DNA from: Austwickia chelonae
Lineage (GTDB): Bacteria > Actinomycetota > Actinomycetes > Actinomycetales > Dermatophilaceae
Direction: 5' to 3'
Assembly (NCBI RefSeq): GCF_003391095.1
Contig: NZ_CP031447.1
Location: 2,728,001 to 2,792,000 of the forward strand
Length of the DNA: 64,000 nucleotides
In this document: piece after piece, positions 52,179 to 61,681 of the stretch
Position numbering within the stretch: position 1 is the stretch's first letter
How the letters are laid out: each line of letters opens with the position of its first letter
Notes under the pieces: generated by a model
Seen by the model: the letters and a program-made list of their open reading frames with translations, nothing else
Database searches by the model: none
What the model was told of the DNA's origin: nothing
Translations under genes and position numbers: made by a program

Positions 52179-53311
52179 GCCAGAGCATCGCCGAAAGCAT
52201 GAAGGACGTGAGCGACACCGAATACCCAGACCGCAGCGACCTGTCAGACGGCACCAGCCCTGCACACGACCGACCCCTGTATTTCGGGCTGTGGTGGCGG
52301 TTCACCGCACTACTCACCCTACTCGTGGTCGCAGCATTGGCCGGGATGGCACTGGGGGCACTACGTATCCCCCTGGGAGATCTAGTGAGCGCCCTAGCTG
52401 GCTCCCGCGACGATCTGGTGACCTCGACGGTGCTCTTTGACATTCGTATCCCCCGGACCATCACCGCGATCCTGGTCGGCGCGGCCCTGGGAGTCACCGG
52501 CCTGCAGATGCAAACGCTCTTCCGTAACCCTTTAGCCGATCCCTACGTCCTCGGGGTCTCCTCTGGAGCAGGCCTCGGAGTCGCCTTCGTGGTCCTTCTC
52601 GCAGGGACCTCACGGTACGCAGCTTCACTGACCTCAGGTCTCGGCCTGACCGGCGACATGGGACTGATCATGGCGTCCTCCGCCGGATCCGCAACCGTCA
52701 TGCTGATCGTCCTGACAGTCGGGCGTTTCCTCCACTCATCAAACACCCTGCTGCTCCTCGGGGTGATGATCGGCTACCTGGTCTCTGCCTGCGTCACCGT
52801 GCTCCTAGCCGGAGCCACCCCAGAACTAGTAGCCCAGTATGTACGCTGGGGATTCGGCAGCTACCACGGGGTGACCTGGCAAAATCTCACCGTTCTCGGC
52901 CCTGTACTACTCGCCGGGATCCTTGCCACTTTCCTCCTAGCGAAATGGCTCAACGCGCTTCTCCTAGGCGACCGTTACGCCCAAACGATGGGTATGAACC
53001 TGCACGTGGTACGCGGGTGCATCGTGCTCAGCAGCGCAGTGCTCGCCGGATGCGCCACAGCTTTCTGTGGCCCCATCGGCTTTCTCGGCATCGCCATCCC
53101 CCACCTGGCCCGAGGGTTCTTCAGCAGCTCAGACCACCAAGTTCTTCTGCCCGGATGTGCGTTGATCGGCGGATCTCTGGCGTTGACCGCCGATATTGCC
53201 GCCGGACTTCCCGGTGACGGGGTACTGCCACTCAACGCGGTCAACGCCGCATTCGGAGCACCCGTCGTGATCTACATCCTGCTCCGCCGACAGCGAGGAG
53301 CCGACACATGA
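52175..53311 (+). CDS. FecCD/BtuC-type ABC permease
   Basis: A 378-residue permease with a 45-residue polar N-terminal extension and about ten membrane segments. Family marks are LFRNPLADPYVLGVSSGAGL, ATPELVAQYVRWGFGS, and the ATPase contact region CGPIGFLGIAIPHLARGFF. It forms the channel of a B12/siderophore-type importer. The ATG overlaps the binding-protein stop (ATGA). Confidence 0.94.
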   Translation: MSQSIAESMKDVSDTEYPDRSDLSDGTSPAHDRPLYFGLWWRFTALLTLLVVAALAGMALGALRIPLGDLVSALAGSRDDLVTSTVLFDIRIPRTITAILVGAALGVTGLQMQTLFRNPLADPYVLGVSSGAGLGVAFVVLLAGTSRYAASLTSGLGLTGDMGLIMASSAGSATVMLIVLTVGRFLHSSNTLLLLGVMIGYLVSACVTVLLAGATPELVAQYVRWGFGSYHGVTWQNLTVLGPVLLAGILATFLLAKWLNALLLGDRYAQTMGMNLHVVRGCIVLSSAVLAGCATAFCGPIGFLGIAIPHLARGFFSSSDHQVLLPGCALIGGSLALTADIAAGLPGDGVLPLNAVNAAFGAPVVIYILLRRQRGADT

Positions 53312-54369
53312 CCGAGCTCGCTCCACCTCTCCTCGAGCTCAAGGGGTTGACCGTCGGTTACAGGCTGTCCCGGTCCGATCGCAGGATCATCCTGGAAGAT
53401 GTCAATGCTGCAGTTCTTCCAGGGGAACTCGTCGGACTGGTCGGGCCCAATGGCGCCGGAAAAAGCACTCTCCTCCGGTCGATATCTGGTCTTCAGCCTG
53501 TTTTCGCCGGCGCCGTCCGGCTCTGCGGAGAAGACAGTTCGGCACTTCATCGCAAGCAGATCGCGACTCGTCTGGCCGCCGTCCTCACCGACCGGTTCGA
53601 CCCTGGAAGGCTCAAAGTCCGAGATGTCGTCGCGCTCGGGCGCCACCCCTACTCCTCGATCACCGGTCGACTCGATACAAGGGACCGCGCGTCCATCGCC
53701 GACAGCCTTGATGCTGTCGGCGCTGCTCACCTGGCGCATACCGATATCAGAGAGCTCTCCGACGGCCAGCGCCAACGAGTCATGGTTGCCCGTGCACTCG
53801 CACAAGAGCCCCGTATCCTTCTGCTCGACGAACCCACAGCTTTCCTGGACCCTCCCGGCAGAGTCTCCTTGTTGGAGTTGGTCCGACGGATCTGCACCGA
53901 CCGACAGATCGCCGCGGTCGTCTGCACCCATGACATCGAATCGATCCTGACGTACTCAGAACGGATCTGGGTGGCCGGGCGAGACACGAAACTGGTCGTC
54001 GGTGGCCCTGAGGATCTCGCTCGTGACGGATCACTCGCACGCCCGTTCGCCACTCCAGGCGTGCGCTTCGACCTGACCACGTTGACCTTCCGCCCTGAAG
54101 TCGTTGGACGCCCGACCGCGTACGTAGACGGCTCCGGAACCGCGGCGTCCTTGACGACACGTTGTCTGCTGAGAGCCGGATACGACGTCCGTTCAGGAAC
54201 TACACGGGATAACAGCGGCTTGCTCGTCTCGGTCAGCCAGGACGGCATGTCCTGGACTATCTCCCACCCGGTTCACGGCCAAACAGACCACGACAACCTG
54301 GCCGATGTGCACTCAACCGCGAGCGCTTGGAAACGTGCAGACTTCCGCGGAGGGAAACGTGTCAGCTGA
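53308..54369 (+). CDS. BtuD/FecE-type ABC ATPase with C-terminal extension
   Basis: A 353-residue ATPase, about 90 longer than typical FecE/BtuD. Walker A is GPNGAGKST (46-54), the signature ELSDGQRQRVMVARALAQEP, Walker B ILLLDEPTAFLDPPG, and the switch His lies in VVCTHDIES. After residue 260 an extra domain follows with PTAYVDGSGTAASLTTRCLL and DNSGLLVSVSQDGMSWTISH; I do not recognise it. It powers the upstream permease. It overlaps the permease gene by four bases and the next frame by 11. Confidence 0.92.
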   Translation: MTELAPPLLELKGLTVGYRLSRSDRRIILEDVNAAVLPGELVGLVGPNGAGKSTLLRSISGLQPVFAGAVRLCGEDSSALHRKQIATRLAAVLTDRFDPGRLKVRDVVALGRHPYSSITGRLDTRDRASIADSLDAVGAAHLAHTDIRELSDGQRQRVMVARALAQEPRILLLDEPTAFLDPPGRVSLLELVRRICTDRQIAAVVCTHDIESILTYSERIWVAGRDTKLVVGGPEDLARDGSLARPFATPGVRFDLTTLTFRPEVVGRPTAYVDGSGTAASLTTRCLLRAGYDVRSGTTRDNSGLLVSVSQDGMSWTISHPVHGQTDHDNLADVHSTASAWKRADFRGGKRVS

Positions 54370-54754
54370 CTGTTTCCGCCTGGGAATCGCACCTCTTGAC
54401 CCGCAACACGGTCACACGGAAGAGAACCTGCACCACCTCGGAGACGCGGTTCATTCTGCCGCCGACCAAGGCGCTCAATTGAGCGTCGCACCTGAGCCAG
54501 CCAGCAGCAGTTACGGTTTTGCCGGGCAGCCAGAAGCCGCGTCCTGCTCCGAGCCATGGGGGAAAATAGGTCTCCTGATCTGTGCCGACGCCTACTATTC
54601 CAGTGCTCCTCGTGCGCTCGCCCTACGGGGAGCCCCAGCCCGAACAGAGTCGGACACGGAGGCCCACCCCATCGGAGGCCCACCCCATCGGAGCAACATC
54701 CGGCTGGCTTACGACCACGTGGACCGGGAGGCAATGTGCCGATCCGTTCTCTGA
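54359..54754 (+). pseudogene. Truncated nitrilase-family gene
   Basis: The frame starts at GTG 54359, overlapping the ATPase stop. It encodes FRLGIAPLDPQHGHTEENL and GAQLSVAPEPASSSYGF (the catalytic Glu region), then jumps directly to GKIGLLICADAYYSSAPRAL (the catalytic Cys region). The roughly 80 residues between, which carry the Lys, are missing, and so is the C-terminal half. It looks like an in-frame deletion plus truncation of a carbon-nitrogen hydrolase. Its end overlaps the radical SAM start. A shortened functional protein is unlikely. Confidence 0.6.
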
Positions 54755-55824
54755 CGCTGTGGCCGACGGCAGCCTGCGACCTCGACTGTCTCTACTGCTA
54801 TCGAGGAATCCGTCGTGGTGTGATGTCCGAGGAGACTGCCCTGGCTGCCGTCGAGCTCGCTGCGGCTTCCGGAGACCCCTTCCACATCCAGTTCGCCGGG
54901 GGCGAGCCGCTGTTGCGTCCCGAACTCATCGACCTGGTCTGTCGACATGTCGCCGAGAACGGTCTACCTGCCAGGGTCGACGTCCAGACCAATGCGACCC
55001 GCATCGATCCGGAGACGGTGAGGCTGCTGCGCCGTCACCGGATCGGGGTCGGTGTCAGTGTGGACGGCCCGCCCGACGTGCAGGAATCCCTCCGGGGCCG
55101 CGCCCGGCAGACCTTCGCCGGGCTCGACCTGCTCGCCGAGCACAGCGTCCCTGTCAGGGTGACCACTGTCGTCACCTCCGCGAACGTCCTGCGGCTGGGT
55201 GAAACAGCACTGATGCTCGCTGGCTATCCCAACATCCGTGGTCTGGCCCTGGACTTGCTGACACCGCTGGGAGCTGCCTCGCTACGCCCCGACCTGACAG
55301 CTTCGGAGTCGGAGTTGGTTTGCGGGCTGCGGTCCTTGCACTCGGTGGTCACCCGCCTGACTCGGATGCGCTGCGCCCCCTTCGTCTGGCGAGAACTCGA
55401 AACAGTCCGTCGGTCGCTGCGCCTGGCTTCAGAGAACGCCGTACCGGTGAGGATCTCTTCCCGGCCTGAGCGCGGTTCCCCATCATCTCGGCCCTTGGCC
55501 TCGGTCGGCGCCTACTGTCATGCCTCGCTGGGCGAAAGCGTGGCCGTCGCCCCGGATGGCACCGTCTACCCCTGTTCACAGGCTGTCGGTGACCCGAAAC
55601 GCGCTGCCGGGACCATCCATGACGTCGATTGGCCCTGTCTGCGATCCCAGTTCCGCGCCACGCCTCTGCGTGGCCCCTGCCACCGTTGCCCGTTGGACGG
55701 CAGATGTCCCGGCGACTGTCCGTCCCGGATGGAGAGCACCCGAAAGCCTGGCTCCTCCGAGAGCGCCGACCTTGCCTGTGTACTGCATCGAACCCTCGCC
55801 GAGTCGGAAAGGACCAGATCATGA
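54736..55824 (+). CDS. Radical SAM protein with SPASM domain
   Basis: A 362-residue enzyme. The iron-sulfur motif is CDLDCLYC (Cys14, 18, 21), followed by IQFAGGEPLLRPELIDL, the SAM-binding GGEP, and DVQTNATRID. The C-terminus is a SPASM-type region: YCHASLGESVAVAPDGTVYP, then CHRCPLDGRCPGDCPSR with five further Cys to hold auxiliary clusters. SPASM enzymes usually modify peptides, but some act on tetrapyrroles (NirJ/AhbD type). The GTG start at 54736 follows GGGAGG. Its end overlaps cobN (ATGA), placing it firmly in the corrinoid operon. Substrate unknown. Confidence 0.88.
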   Translation: MPIRSLTLWPTAACDLDCLYCYRGIRRGVMSEETALAAVELAAASGDPFHIQFAGGEPLLRPELIDLVCRHVAENGLPARVDVQTNATRIDPETVRLLRRHRIGVGVSVDGPPDVQESLRGRARQTFAGLDLLAEHSVPVRVTTVVTSANVLRLGETALMLAGYPNIRGLALDLLTPLGAASLRPDLTASESELVCGLRSLHSVVTRLTRMRCAPFVWRELETVRRSLRLASENAVPVRISSRPERGSPSSRPLASVGAYCHASLGESVAVAPDGTVYPCSQAVGDPKRAAGTIHDVDWPCLRSQFRATPLRGPCHRCPLDGRCPGDCPSRMESTRKPGSSESADLACVLHRTLAESERTRS

Positions 55825-58800
55825 CCTCGATCTGCTACTTCAGCGCGACCGGTGGCGATCTCGCCGTCGTCGTCCAAGCCCTCGATCGGCTCGTCGAGTC
55901 CGGTGCCGATGTGACCGTCACCGCCCGAGGGCAGCTGCAGCTGTCCGACTCTGCCGGTATCTCCGACTTCGTCGCGTCGGCGCTGGCCTCCGATGCTGTC
56001 GTGCTTTCCTTGCACGGCGGGATGGACAGCTGTCCGGGATGGTCCCAGCTGGCCGCCGTCCTTCCCCCGCGTGGTGACCCGGCCCGCCCCTACCTGCACA
56101 TTCAGCCCGCAGGAAGTGACGACGCTGCCGCCGACGCCGTCGAGGAACACGGCGATGGACTCGCCGACGGTTCCTGGAACCGGCTGATACGCCTCATCGA
56201 CGCCGGGGGTGTCGACAATCTCACCGCAGCCCTGTCCCAGGTCGCTGCCGCCGTCCGCGAGCGCCGCGGTGAACCGTCGGAAGATCTTCCTGAAGCGCGG
56301 TCGGTTCCGGCGCCGGTGCCCACCGAGGGGTTGTATCTGCCCGCAGAGCGGTTGGTCGGCGACGAGGACGCCTATCTGGCCTGCTTGGATCCGCAACGCC
56401 CGACGGTCGGGGTGCTCTTCCCCCAGCCGTACTGGGTGCAGCACAACACGGCCCACATCGACGCCCTGGTGGACCGGCTCCGGGCGGCGGGAGCTCAGGT
56501 GGTGCCGGTCTTCGGGCGGCGTTTCGCGGATACCGCCCGGGGGAATGCCGATACCCGTCAGATCGTGGAGCGTTTCTTCCGGCGGGACGGGAAGGCCTTG
56601 GTGGATGTCGTCATCAATGCCCAGAGCTTCTCGTTGTTGGCCGTCGACCCGGCTTCGGCCGACATCTTCCCGGGGCTGGACGTGCCGGTGTTGCAGGCGA
56701 TGACCTCGAGCGTCGATCTGGCGACCTGGTCGGCGACGACGCAGGGCATGGCGAGCATCGATGTCACCGTGCAAGCTGCCCACCCGGAGTTCGACGGTGC
56801 GTTGATCGCCCGGATGATCGCGACCCGGGAAACAGATGCCCTCGATCCGGTGACCGGCGCCCTGCTGACCAGGCTGGTGCCGGTCCCCGACCGGGTCGAT
56901 TCACTGGTCGCTCTGGCGTTGGCCTGGGCTCGGTTACGCAGGACCCCGGTCGGCCGGCGCCGGGTCGCCGTCGTCTTCCATCACCATCCGCCGCGCAACG
57001 ACCGGATCGGCTGTGCCTCCGGGCTGGACACCTTCGAGAGCGTGAGGCTCCTCCTGCAGCGGATGGCTTCGCTCGGGTACGACGTACCGGAGCAGTTCGC
57101 CACCGGCGACGAGCTGGCGGAACGCATGTTGGAGTCGTTGACCTGTGACCGGCGTTGGCTGACTCCCGAAGCGATGCATGCTCGCGCGCAGGCGCACGCC
57201 GATTCGGCCACCGCACAGGCCTGGCATGCCGAGCTGCCCGATGCCGTGGGTTGTTCCATGGTCGACTCCTGGGGTGAACCGCCCGGTGCGCTCTTCGTCC
57301 ATGACGGAGAGCTCAGCTTTGCCGGGTTCCTCGACGGGAACGTCTTCCTGACCGTCCAACCTCCCCGGGGGCAACTGGAGAGGATCATCGATGAGGACAT
57401 TCACCAGCTGGTTCTCCCTCCACCGCACCACTATCTGGCGCACTACCGCTGGATCCGTGATGTCTTCGGTGCCCATGCCGTGGTCCATGTCGGCACGCAC
57501 GGCAGTCTGGAATGGTTGCCGGGGAAGGCTCTCGGGCTGTCCGAGGAGTGTTATCCCGAGCTGGCGTTGGCCGAGCTGCCCAATATCTATCCGTACATCA
57601 TCAACAACCCGGGTGAGGGCACCCAGGCGAAGAGACGCAGTCACGCGGTGATGGTCGACCATTTGCCTCCGCCGATGCGTCATGCCGACCTGGACGACCA
57701 GACCGCTGCGGTGGACCGTCTGGCCCGGGAGTACCCGGACGCGGCATCCCGGTCGACGGAAGCGGCAGCGGCCGTTGCCGAGGCCCTCTGGGATGCGGTG
57801 TTCGCGGCAGATCTACAGGTGGATCTCGAGGTCGATCGAGCCGCGGCCTTGGCCGATCCGGATGGGTTCGCCCACCGCGTTCGTCACTATCTGTTGGAGC
57901 TGTCCGACAATGCGATCAGTGACGGTCTGCATGTTCTGGGCCGGGTGGCTGCCGATCCGGGGCAGCCGTCGGAGGGCTTGGGGCCGCGCGAGCGGGTCGT
58001 CGGCTATCTCGTCCAGCTCACCAGGCTCCCGAACGGTGAGATCCCCAGCCTGCGTGAATCCGTGCTGGACTGTTGGGGGGTCGATCCGTTCCTCCCCGGG
58101 TCTGGTCTGGGTGACTCCGGTGAGGTCGTCGACGATCTGCGCCGGGCGCACGAGGCCTGCCTGTCCCTGGTCGAGGCGGTGTACGACATTGCCCTCGCCG
58201 GTCTGGACGTGCCGTTCGAGACCGGGTCCGCTGTGGTCGAGGAGGCCGTGACGCAGGCGGTCTCACAGGTCCTGGGTCGACGGCATGCCGGGGTGGAGGC
58301 CGGGCTGACCTATGTCGTCACCGATCTCGTGCCACGACTCTCCCTGGTCGAGGACGAGGTCGAAGCGGTCTTGACCGGTCTCGCGGGTGGTTTCGTCGCT
58401 CCTGGGCCGAGCGGGGCACCGACCCGGGGCAATGCCGACATCCTGCCTACCGGGCGTAATTTCTTCTCCTTGGATCCGCGGACGTTGCCGACTCCGGCGG
58501 CGTGGCGGGTAGGGGTCGATCTCGCCGAGGGTTTGTTGACCCGTTACCGGGAGGAGAACCCGGACGGGCGCAGCTGGCCACGCAACGTCGGCATCATCCT
58601 GTGGGGTACTGCCAATATGCGCAGCCATGGGGAGGACGTCGCCGAGATCCTGCATCTGTGGGGGTTACGCCCTCGTTGGGCGACCGACGGGCAGGTCGTC
58701 GGGGTGGAGATCGTCCCGGTCACTGAGCTCGGGCGACCACGGATCGATGTGACTCCCCGGATCTCGGGGTTCTTCCGGGACGCTTTTCCGAATCTGGTCG

Positions 58801-59687
58801 AGCTGCTCGACGACGCGGCCGGCCTGGTGGCCGCGCTGGAGGAGGACACCGAGCAGAACTTCCTGCGTGCGCATGTGCTGGCCGATCTGCCTGAGCATCT
58901 GTCGACGGGGATGTCTACGCAGGAAGCGTGGCGTACTGCGACCTTGCGGGTCTTCGGGTGCCCGCCGGGAAGCTACGGTGCCGGGGTCGAGGAGCTGGTG
59001 GAGACCAAGGCGTGGCAGGACAAGGGTGATCTGGCTGCATCGTACGTGCGGTTCTCCTCCCACGCCTACGGGCGGGGTGTGTACGGCGATGCCCGGCCGG
59101 AGGCTTTCACCGCGCAGTTGCGTCGTATGGATGCGACGGTGAAGAACGAGGACACCCGCGAGTACGACATGCTCAGTTGCACCGATTTCTACAACTACTA
59201 CGGGGGGCTGATCGCCGCGGCCACCGTGTCCCGGGGCAGTGCGCCGATGTCCTTCGTCGGGGATTCCTCGGACCCTCGGCGGGCGCGCAATCGGACCACG
59301 AGTGAGGAGGCGCGGTTGGTGATCCGGTCGAGGATTCTGAACGAGGCCTGGATCGGCGGGTTGCAGAGGCACGGCTACAAGGGCGCGGGTGATCTGTCGA
59401 AGGTGTTGGACATCCTGGCCGGCTGGGAGGCGACGGCCGATGTCGTGGACGATGTCATGTTCGACCGGGTGGCCAGACGTTACGCTCTTGATCCCGGGAT
59501 GCAGGAGTGGTTCGGCGAGGTGAATCCCTATGCCTTGCACAATATTCTGGACAAGTTGCTCGACATGGCCCAGCGCGGGTTGTGGGACGCGCAGGACGAC
59601 ATGCGCGAAGCGTTGACCCAGGCTTATCTGTCGGCGGAGGCCGGGGTGGAGGATGCGGTCGATTCCGTTGAGGCAGGGGAACGATGA
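55821..59687 (+). CDS. cobN: Cobaltochelatase large subunit CobN
   Basis: A 1288-residue protein, the normal size for CobN/ChlH. Typical blocks are VHVGTHGSLEWLPGKALGLS, LPNIYPYIINNPGEGTQAKR, and near the end DMLSCTDFYNYYGGLIAA. CobN binds hydrogenobyrinate a,c-diamide and inserts cobalt with help of two AAA+ subunits, at the cost of ATP. The ATG at 55821 overlaps the radical SAM stop, and the gene ends overlapping the AAA+/VWA subunit gene. No corrin ring biosynthesis gene is in the window, so the true tetrapyrrole or metal may differ from the textbook one. Confidence 0.93.
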   Translation: MTSICYFSATGGDLAVVVQALDRLVESGADVTVTARGQLQLSDSAGISDFVASALASDAVVLSLHGGMDSCPGWSQLAAVLPPRGDPARPYLHIQPAGSDDAAADAVEEHGDGLADGSWNRLIRLIDAGGVDNLTAALSQVAAAVRERRGEPSEDLPEARSVPAPVPTEGLYLPAERLVGDEDAYLACLDPQRPTVGVLFPQPYWVQHNTAHIDALVDRLRAAGAQVVPVFGRRFADTARGNADTRQIVERFFRRDGKALVDVVINAQSFSLLAVDPASADIFPGLDVPVLQAMTSSVDLATWSATTQGMASIDVTVQAAHPEFDGALIARMIATRETDALDPVTGALLTRLVPVPDRVDSLVALALAWARLRRTPVGRRRVAVVFHHHPPRNDRIGCASGLDTFESVRLLLQRMASLGYDVPEQFATGDELAERMLESLTCDRRWLTPEAMHARAQAHADSATAQAWHAELPDAVGCSMVDSWGEPPGALFVHDGELSFAGFLDGNVFLTVQPPRGQLERIIDEDIHQLVLPPPHHYLAHYRWIRDVFGAHAVVHVGTHGSLEWLPGKALGLSEECYPELALAELPNIYPYIINNPGEGTQAKRRSHAVMVDHLPPPMRHADLDDQTAAVDRLAREYPDAASRSTEAAAAVAEALWDAVFAADLQVDLEVDRAAALADPDGFAHRVRHYLLELSDNAISDGLHVLGRVAADPGQPSEGLGPRERVVGYLVQLTRLPNGEIPSLRESVLDCWGVDPFLPGSGLGDSGEVVDDLRRAHEACLSLVEAVYDIALAGLDVPFETGSAVVEEAVTQAVSQVLGRRHAGVEAGLTYVVTDLVPRLSLVEDEVEAVLTGLAGGFVAPGPSGAPTRGNADILPTGRNFFSLDPRTLPTPAAWRVGVDLAEGLLTRYREENPDGRSWPRNVGIILWGTANMRSHGEDVAEILHLWGLRPRWATDGQVVGVEIVPVTELGRPRIDVTPRISGFFRDAFPNLVELLDDAAGLVAALEEDTEQNFLRAHVLADLPEHLSTGMSTQEAWRTATLRVFGCPPGSYGAGVEELVETKAWQDKGDLAASYVRFSSHAYGRGVYGDARPEAFTAQLRRMDATVKNEDTREYDMLSCTDFYNYYGGLIAAATVSRGSAPMSFVGDSSDPRRARNRTTSEEARLVIRSRILNEAWIGGLQRHGYKGAGDLSKVLDILAGWEATADVVDDVMFDRVARRYALDPGMQEWFGEVNPYALHNILDKLLDMAQRGLWDAQDDMREALTQAYLSAEAGVEDAVDSVEAGER

Positions 59688-61681
59688 GCCGTCGGCCGGG
59701 TTTCCCGTTCTCCGCCTTGGTCGGGCAGGAGACGATGCGGCTGGCCCTGGTGTTGTCGGTGGTACGGCCGCAGATCGGTGGCGTTCTGCTGCGAGGGGAG
59801 AAAGGGACGGCGAAGTCGACGGCTGTACGCGCCTTGGCCCGGTTGCTCGGTGATACGGCTCCCCTGCGGACGCTACCGCTGGGCGCGACCGAGGACCGGT
59901 TGGCCGGTGGCCTGGATCTGACGGGCAGTCTGCAGGCCGGGCGTGCGGTCTTCGCCCCGGGGTTACTGGCGGCGGTGGACGGCGGCGTGTTGTACGTCGA
60001 CGAGGTCAATCTTCTGGACGACCATCTCGTCGACCTGGTGTTGGATGCGGCGGCGAGCGGAGTCAACCGGGTCGAACGAGAAGGGTTGAGCCTGGCCCAT
60101 CCGACTCGGTTCTCCCTGGTCGGGACGATGAATCCGGAGGAGGGCGCGCTTCGACCTCAGCTGCTCGACCGGTTCGGGCTGTGTGTGGATGTGACCGGTG
60201 AACGTGACATCTCCACCCGGGTCGAGCTTCTGCGACGTTGCATGGCCTACGACTCCGACCCGCAGTCGTTCGTGGACCGGTGGCGCCCGGAGCAGGAGTC
60301 GTTGTCCCGACGGCTCCTCCGGGCCCGGGAAGTGGTGTCCGGGGTGCAGGTGGGCGGCGCGGTCGCCGAGACCATCGCTGAGCTGTGCCGGTCGGCCGGC
60401 ACTGCCGGGCATCGCGCCGATCTGGTCCTGGCCGAGGCCTCTCGCGCTCATGCAGCCTGGCAGGGCCGGGTAGAGGCCTCGGTGGCCGATGTCCTGGCGG
60501 TCGCCGAGTTGGCGCTGGTGCATCGTCGACGGGATGCCGTGCCTGCGCCTCCACGGACTCCCGGAAGCGACTCCTCGGATCCTGGGGAGGACCCGATGCC
60601 GGAGGATGCTGCGTCACCGGATCCGTCGCAGTCGGAGGAGCCTTCGGAGAACAGGCCGGGTCAGGACGGGAACGAGCCCGGGCGTGACGAGGACGCTCAC
60701 CCCGATCGCGGTGACGATCATTCCGGATTGGTCGGGCCGGACGGCGGGGCGGTGCAGGCCGATGATGACCCTGCTGAGGGGTGCGGCCCGGTCGACGGCA
60801 GGCTCCCGGCCCCTGTTCCCGGCGATCCTTTCCGGGTGCGTCCGCTGGAGCCGGACGCCGACCGTCAGGCACGGCGTGGCTCCGGGCGGCGACATCGCAG
60901 TCGAAGCGCGGACCGTCGTGGCCGTTATGTCCGAAGCCGTCCGGCAGCAGATACCGACGATCTCGCACTGGACGCGACTCTGCGAGCAGCTGCGGTCCAC
61001 CAGCGCAGCCGTCGGACCCAGGCGAGTCGTGAAGGTGGGGGCACGTGTGAATTACCCGCTGTCATCGTGCGCCCTGGGGATTGGCAGGCAAAGGTCCGCG
61101 AGCGCCGTACCGGTAGCTGTGTCCTGTTCGTCGTCGATGCGAGTGGGTCGATGGGCGCCCGGGGCAGGATGGTCGCCAGCAAGGGCGCGGTGCTGAGTCT
61201 TCTGCTGGACGCTTATCAGAAACGGGACAAGGTCGCGATGGTCGCTTTCCGTCGCCGGGCTGCGGAGGTCCTGCTCCCACCGACGGCGTCGATCGAGATG
61301 GCGAACCGTCTGCTGGAGGAGCTTCCGGTGGGGGGACGGACTCCCCTGTCTGCCGGTCTGTGTGCTGCAGCGGAGGTGTTGGCGCCTTTGCTCCGTCGGG
61401 AGCCACTGCTGCGCCCCTTGGTGGTGTTGATCAGCGATGGCCGCGCCAATGCCGCGGTGGACCTGCCCGATGTTCAGGCCTGTGCACAGGCGGTGGAGCT
61501 GGCTAGGCGGTTGGGTGAGGATCCACGAGTGACCTGGGTCGTGGTCGACACCGAGGATCCGAAGGCTTTACGGCTGGGGTTGGCCAAGGAGCTGGCTGCA
61601 GCACTGCATGCTCCCTGTTATTCCATCGACGACCTGCATGCCGACGACCTGGTCGGCCTCGTGAAAGGACACACCACGTGA
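59684..61681 (+). CDS. Chelatase subunit with AAA+ and VWA domains (ChlD/BchD-like)
   Basis: A 665-residue protein. The AAA+ domain carries Walker A GEKGTAKST (38-46), VLYVDEVNLLDD (Walker B) and FSLVGTMNPEEG (sensor I). A polar linker of about 180 residues, rich in Asp, Pro, Glu and Arg, follows. The C-terminal VWA domain has the MIDAS motif DASGSMG near residue 487. Such subunits couple ATP hydrolysis to metal insertion and take the role of CobT in many organisms. The ATG overlaps cobN and the gene overlaps the next by four bases. Confidence 0.92.
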   Translation: MSRRPGFPFSALVGQETMRLALVLSVVRPQIGGVLLRGEKGTAKSTAVRALARLLGDTAPLRTLPLGATEDRLAGGLDLTGSLQAGRAVFAPGLLAAVDGGVLYVDEVNLLDDHLVDLVLDAAASGVNRVEREGLSLAHPTRFSLVGTMNPEEGALRPQLLDRFGLCVDVTGERDISTRVELLRRCMAYDSDPQSFVDRWRPEQESLSRRLLRAREVVSGVQVGGAVAETIAELCRSAGTAGHRADLVLAEASRAHAAWQGRVEASVADVLAVAELALVHRRRDAVPAPPRTPGSDSSDPGEDPMPEDAASPDPSQSEEPSENRPGQDGNEPGRDEDAHPDRGDDHSGLVGPDGGAVQADDDPAEGCGPVDGRLPAPVPGDPFRVRPLEPDADRQARRGSGRRHRSRSADRRGRYVRSRPAADTDDLALDATLRAAAVHQRSRRTQASREGGGTCELPAVIVRPGDWQAKVRERRTGSCVLFVVDASGSMGARGRMVASKGAVLSLLLDAYQKRDKVAMVAFRRRAAEVLLPPTASIEMANRLLEELPVGGRTPLSAGLCAAAEVLAPLLRREPLLRPLVVLISDGRANAAVDLPDVQACAQAVELARRLGEDPRVTWVVVDTEDPKALRLGLAKELAAALHAPCYSIDDLHADDLVGLVKGHTT

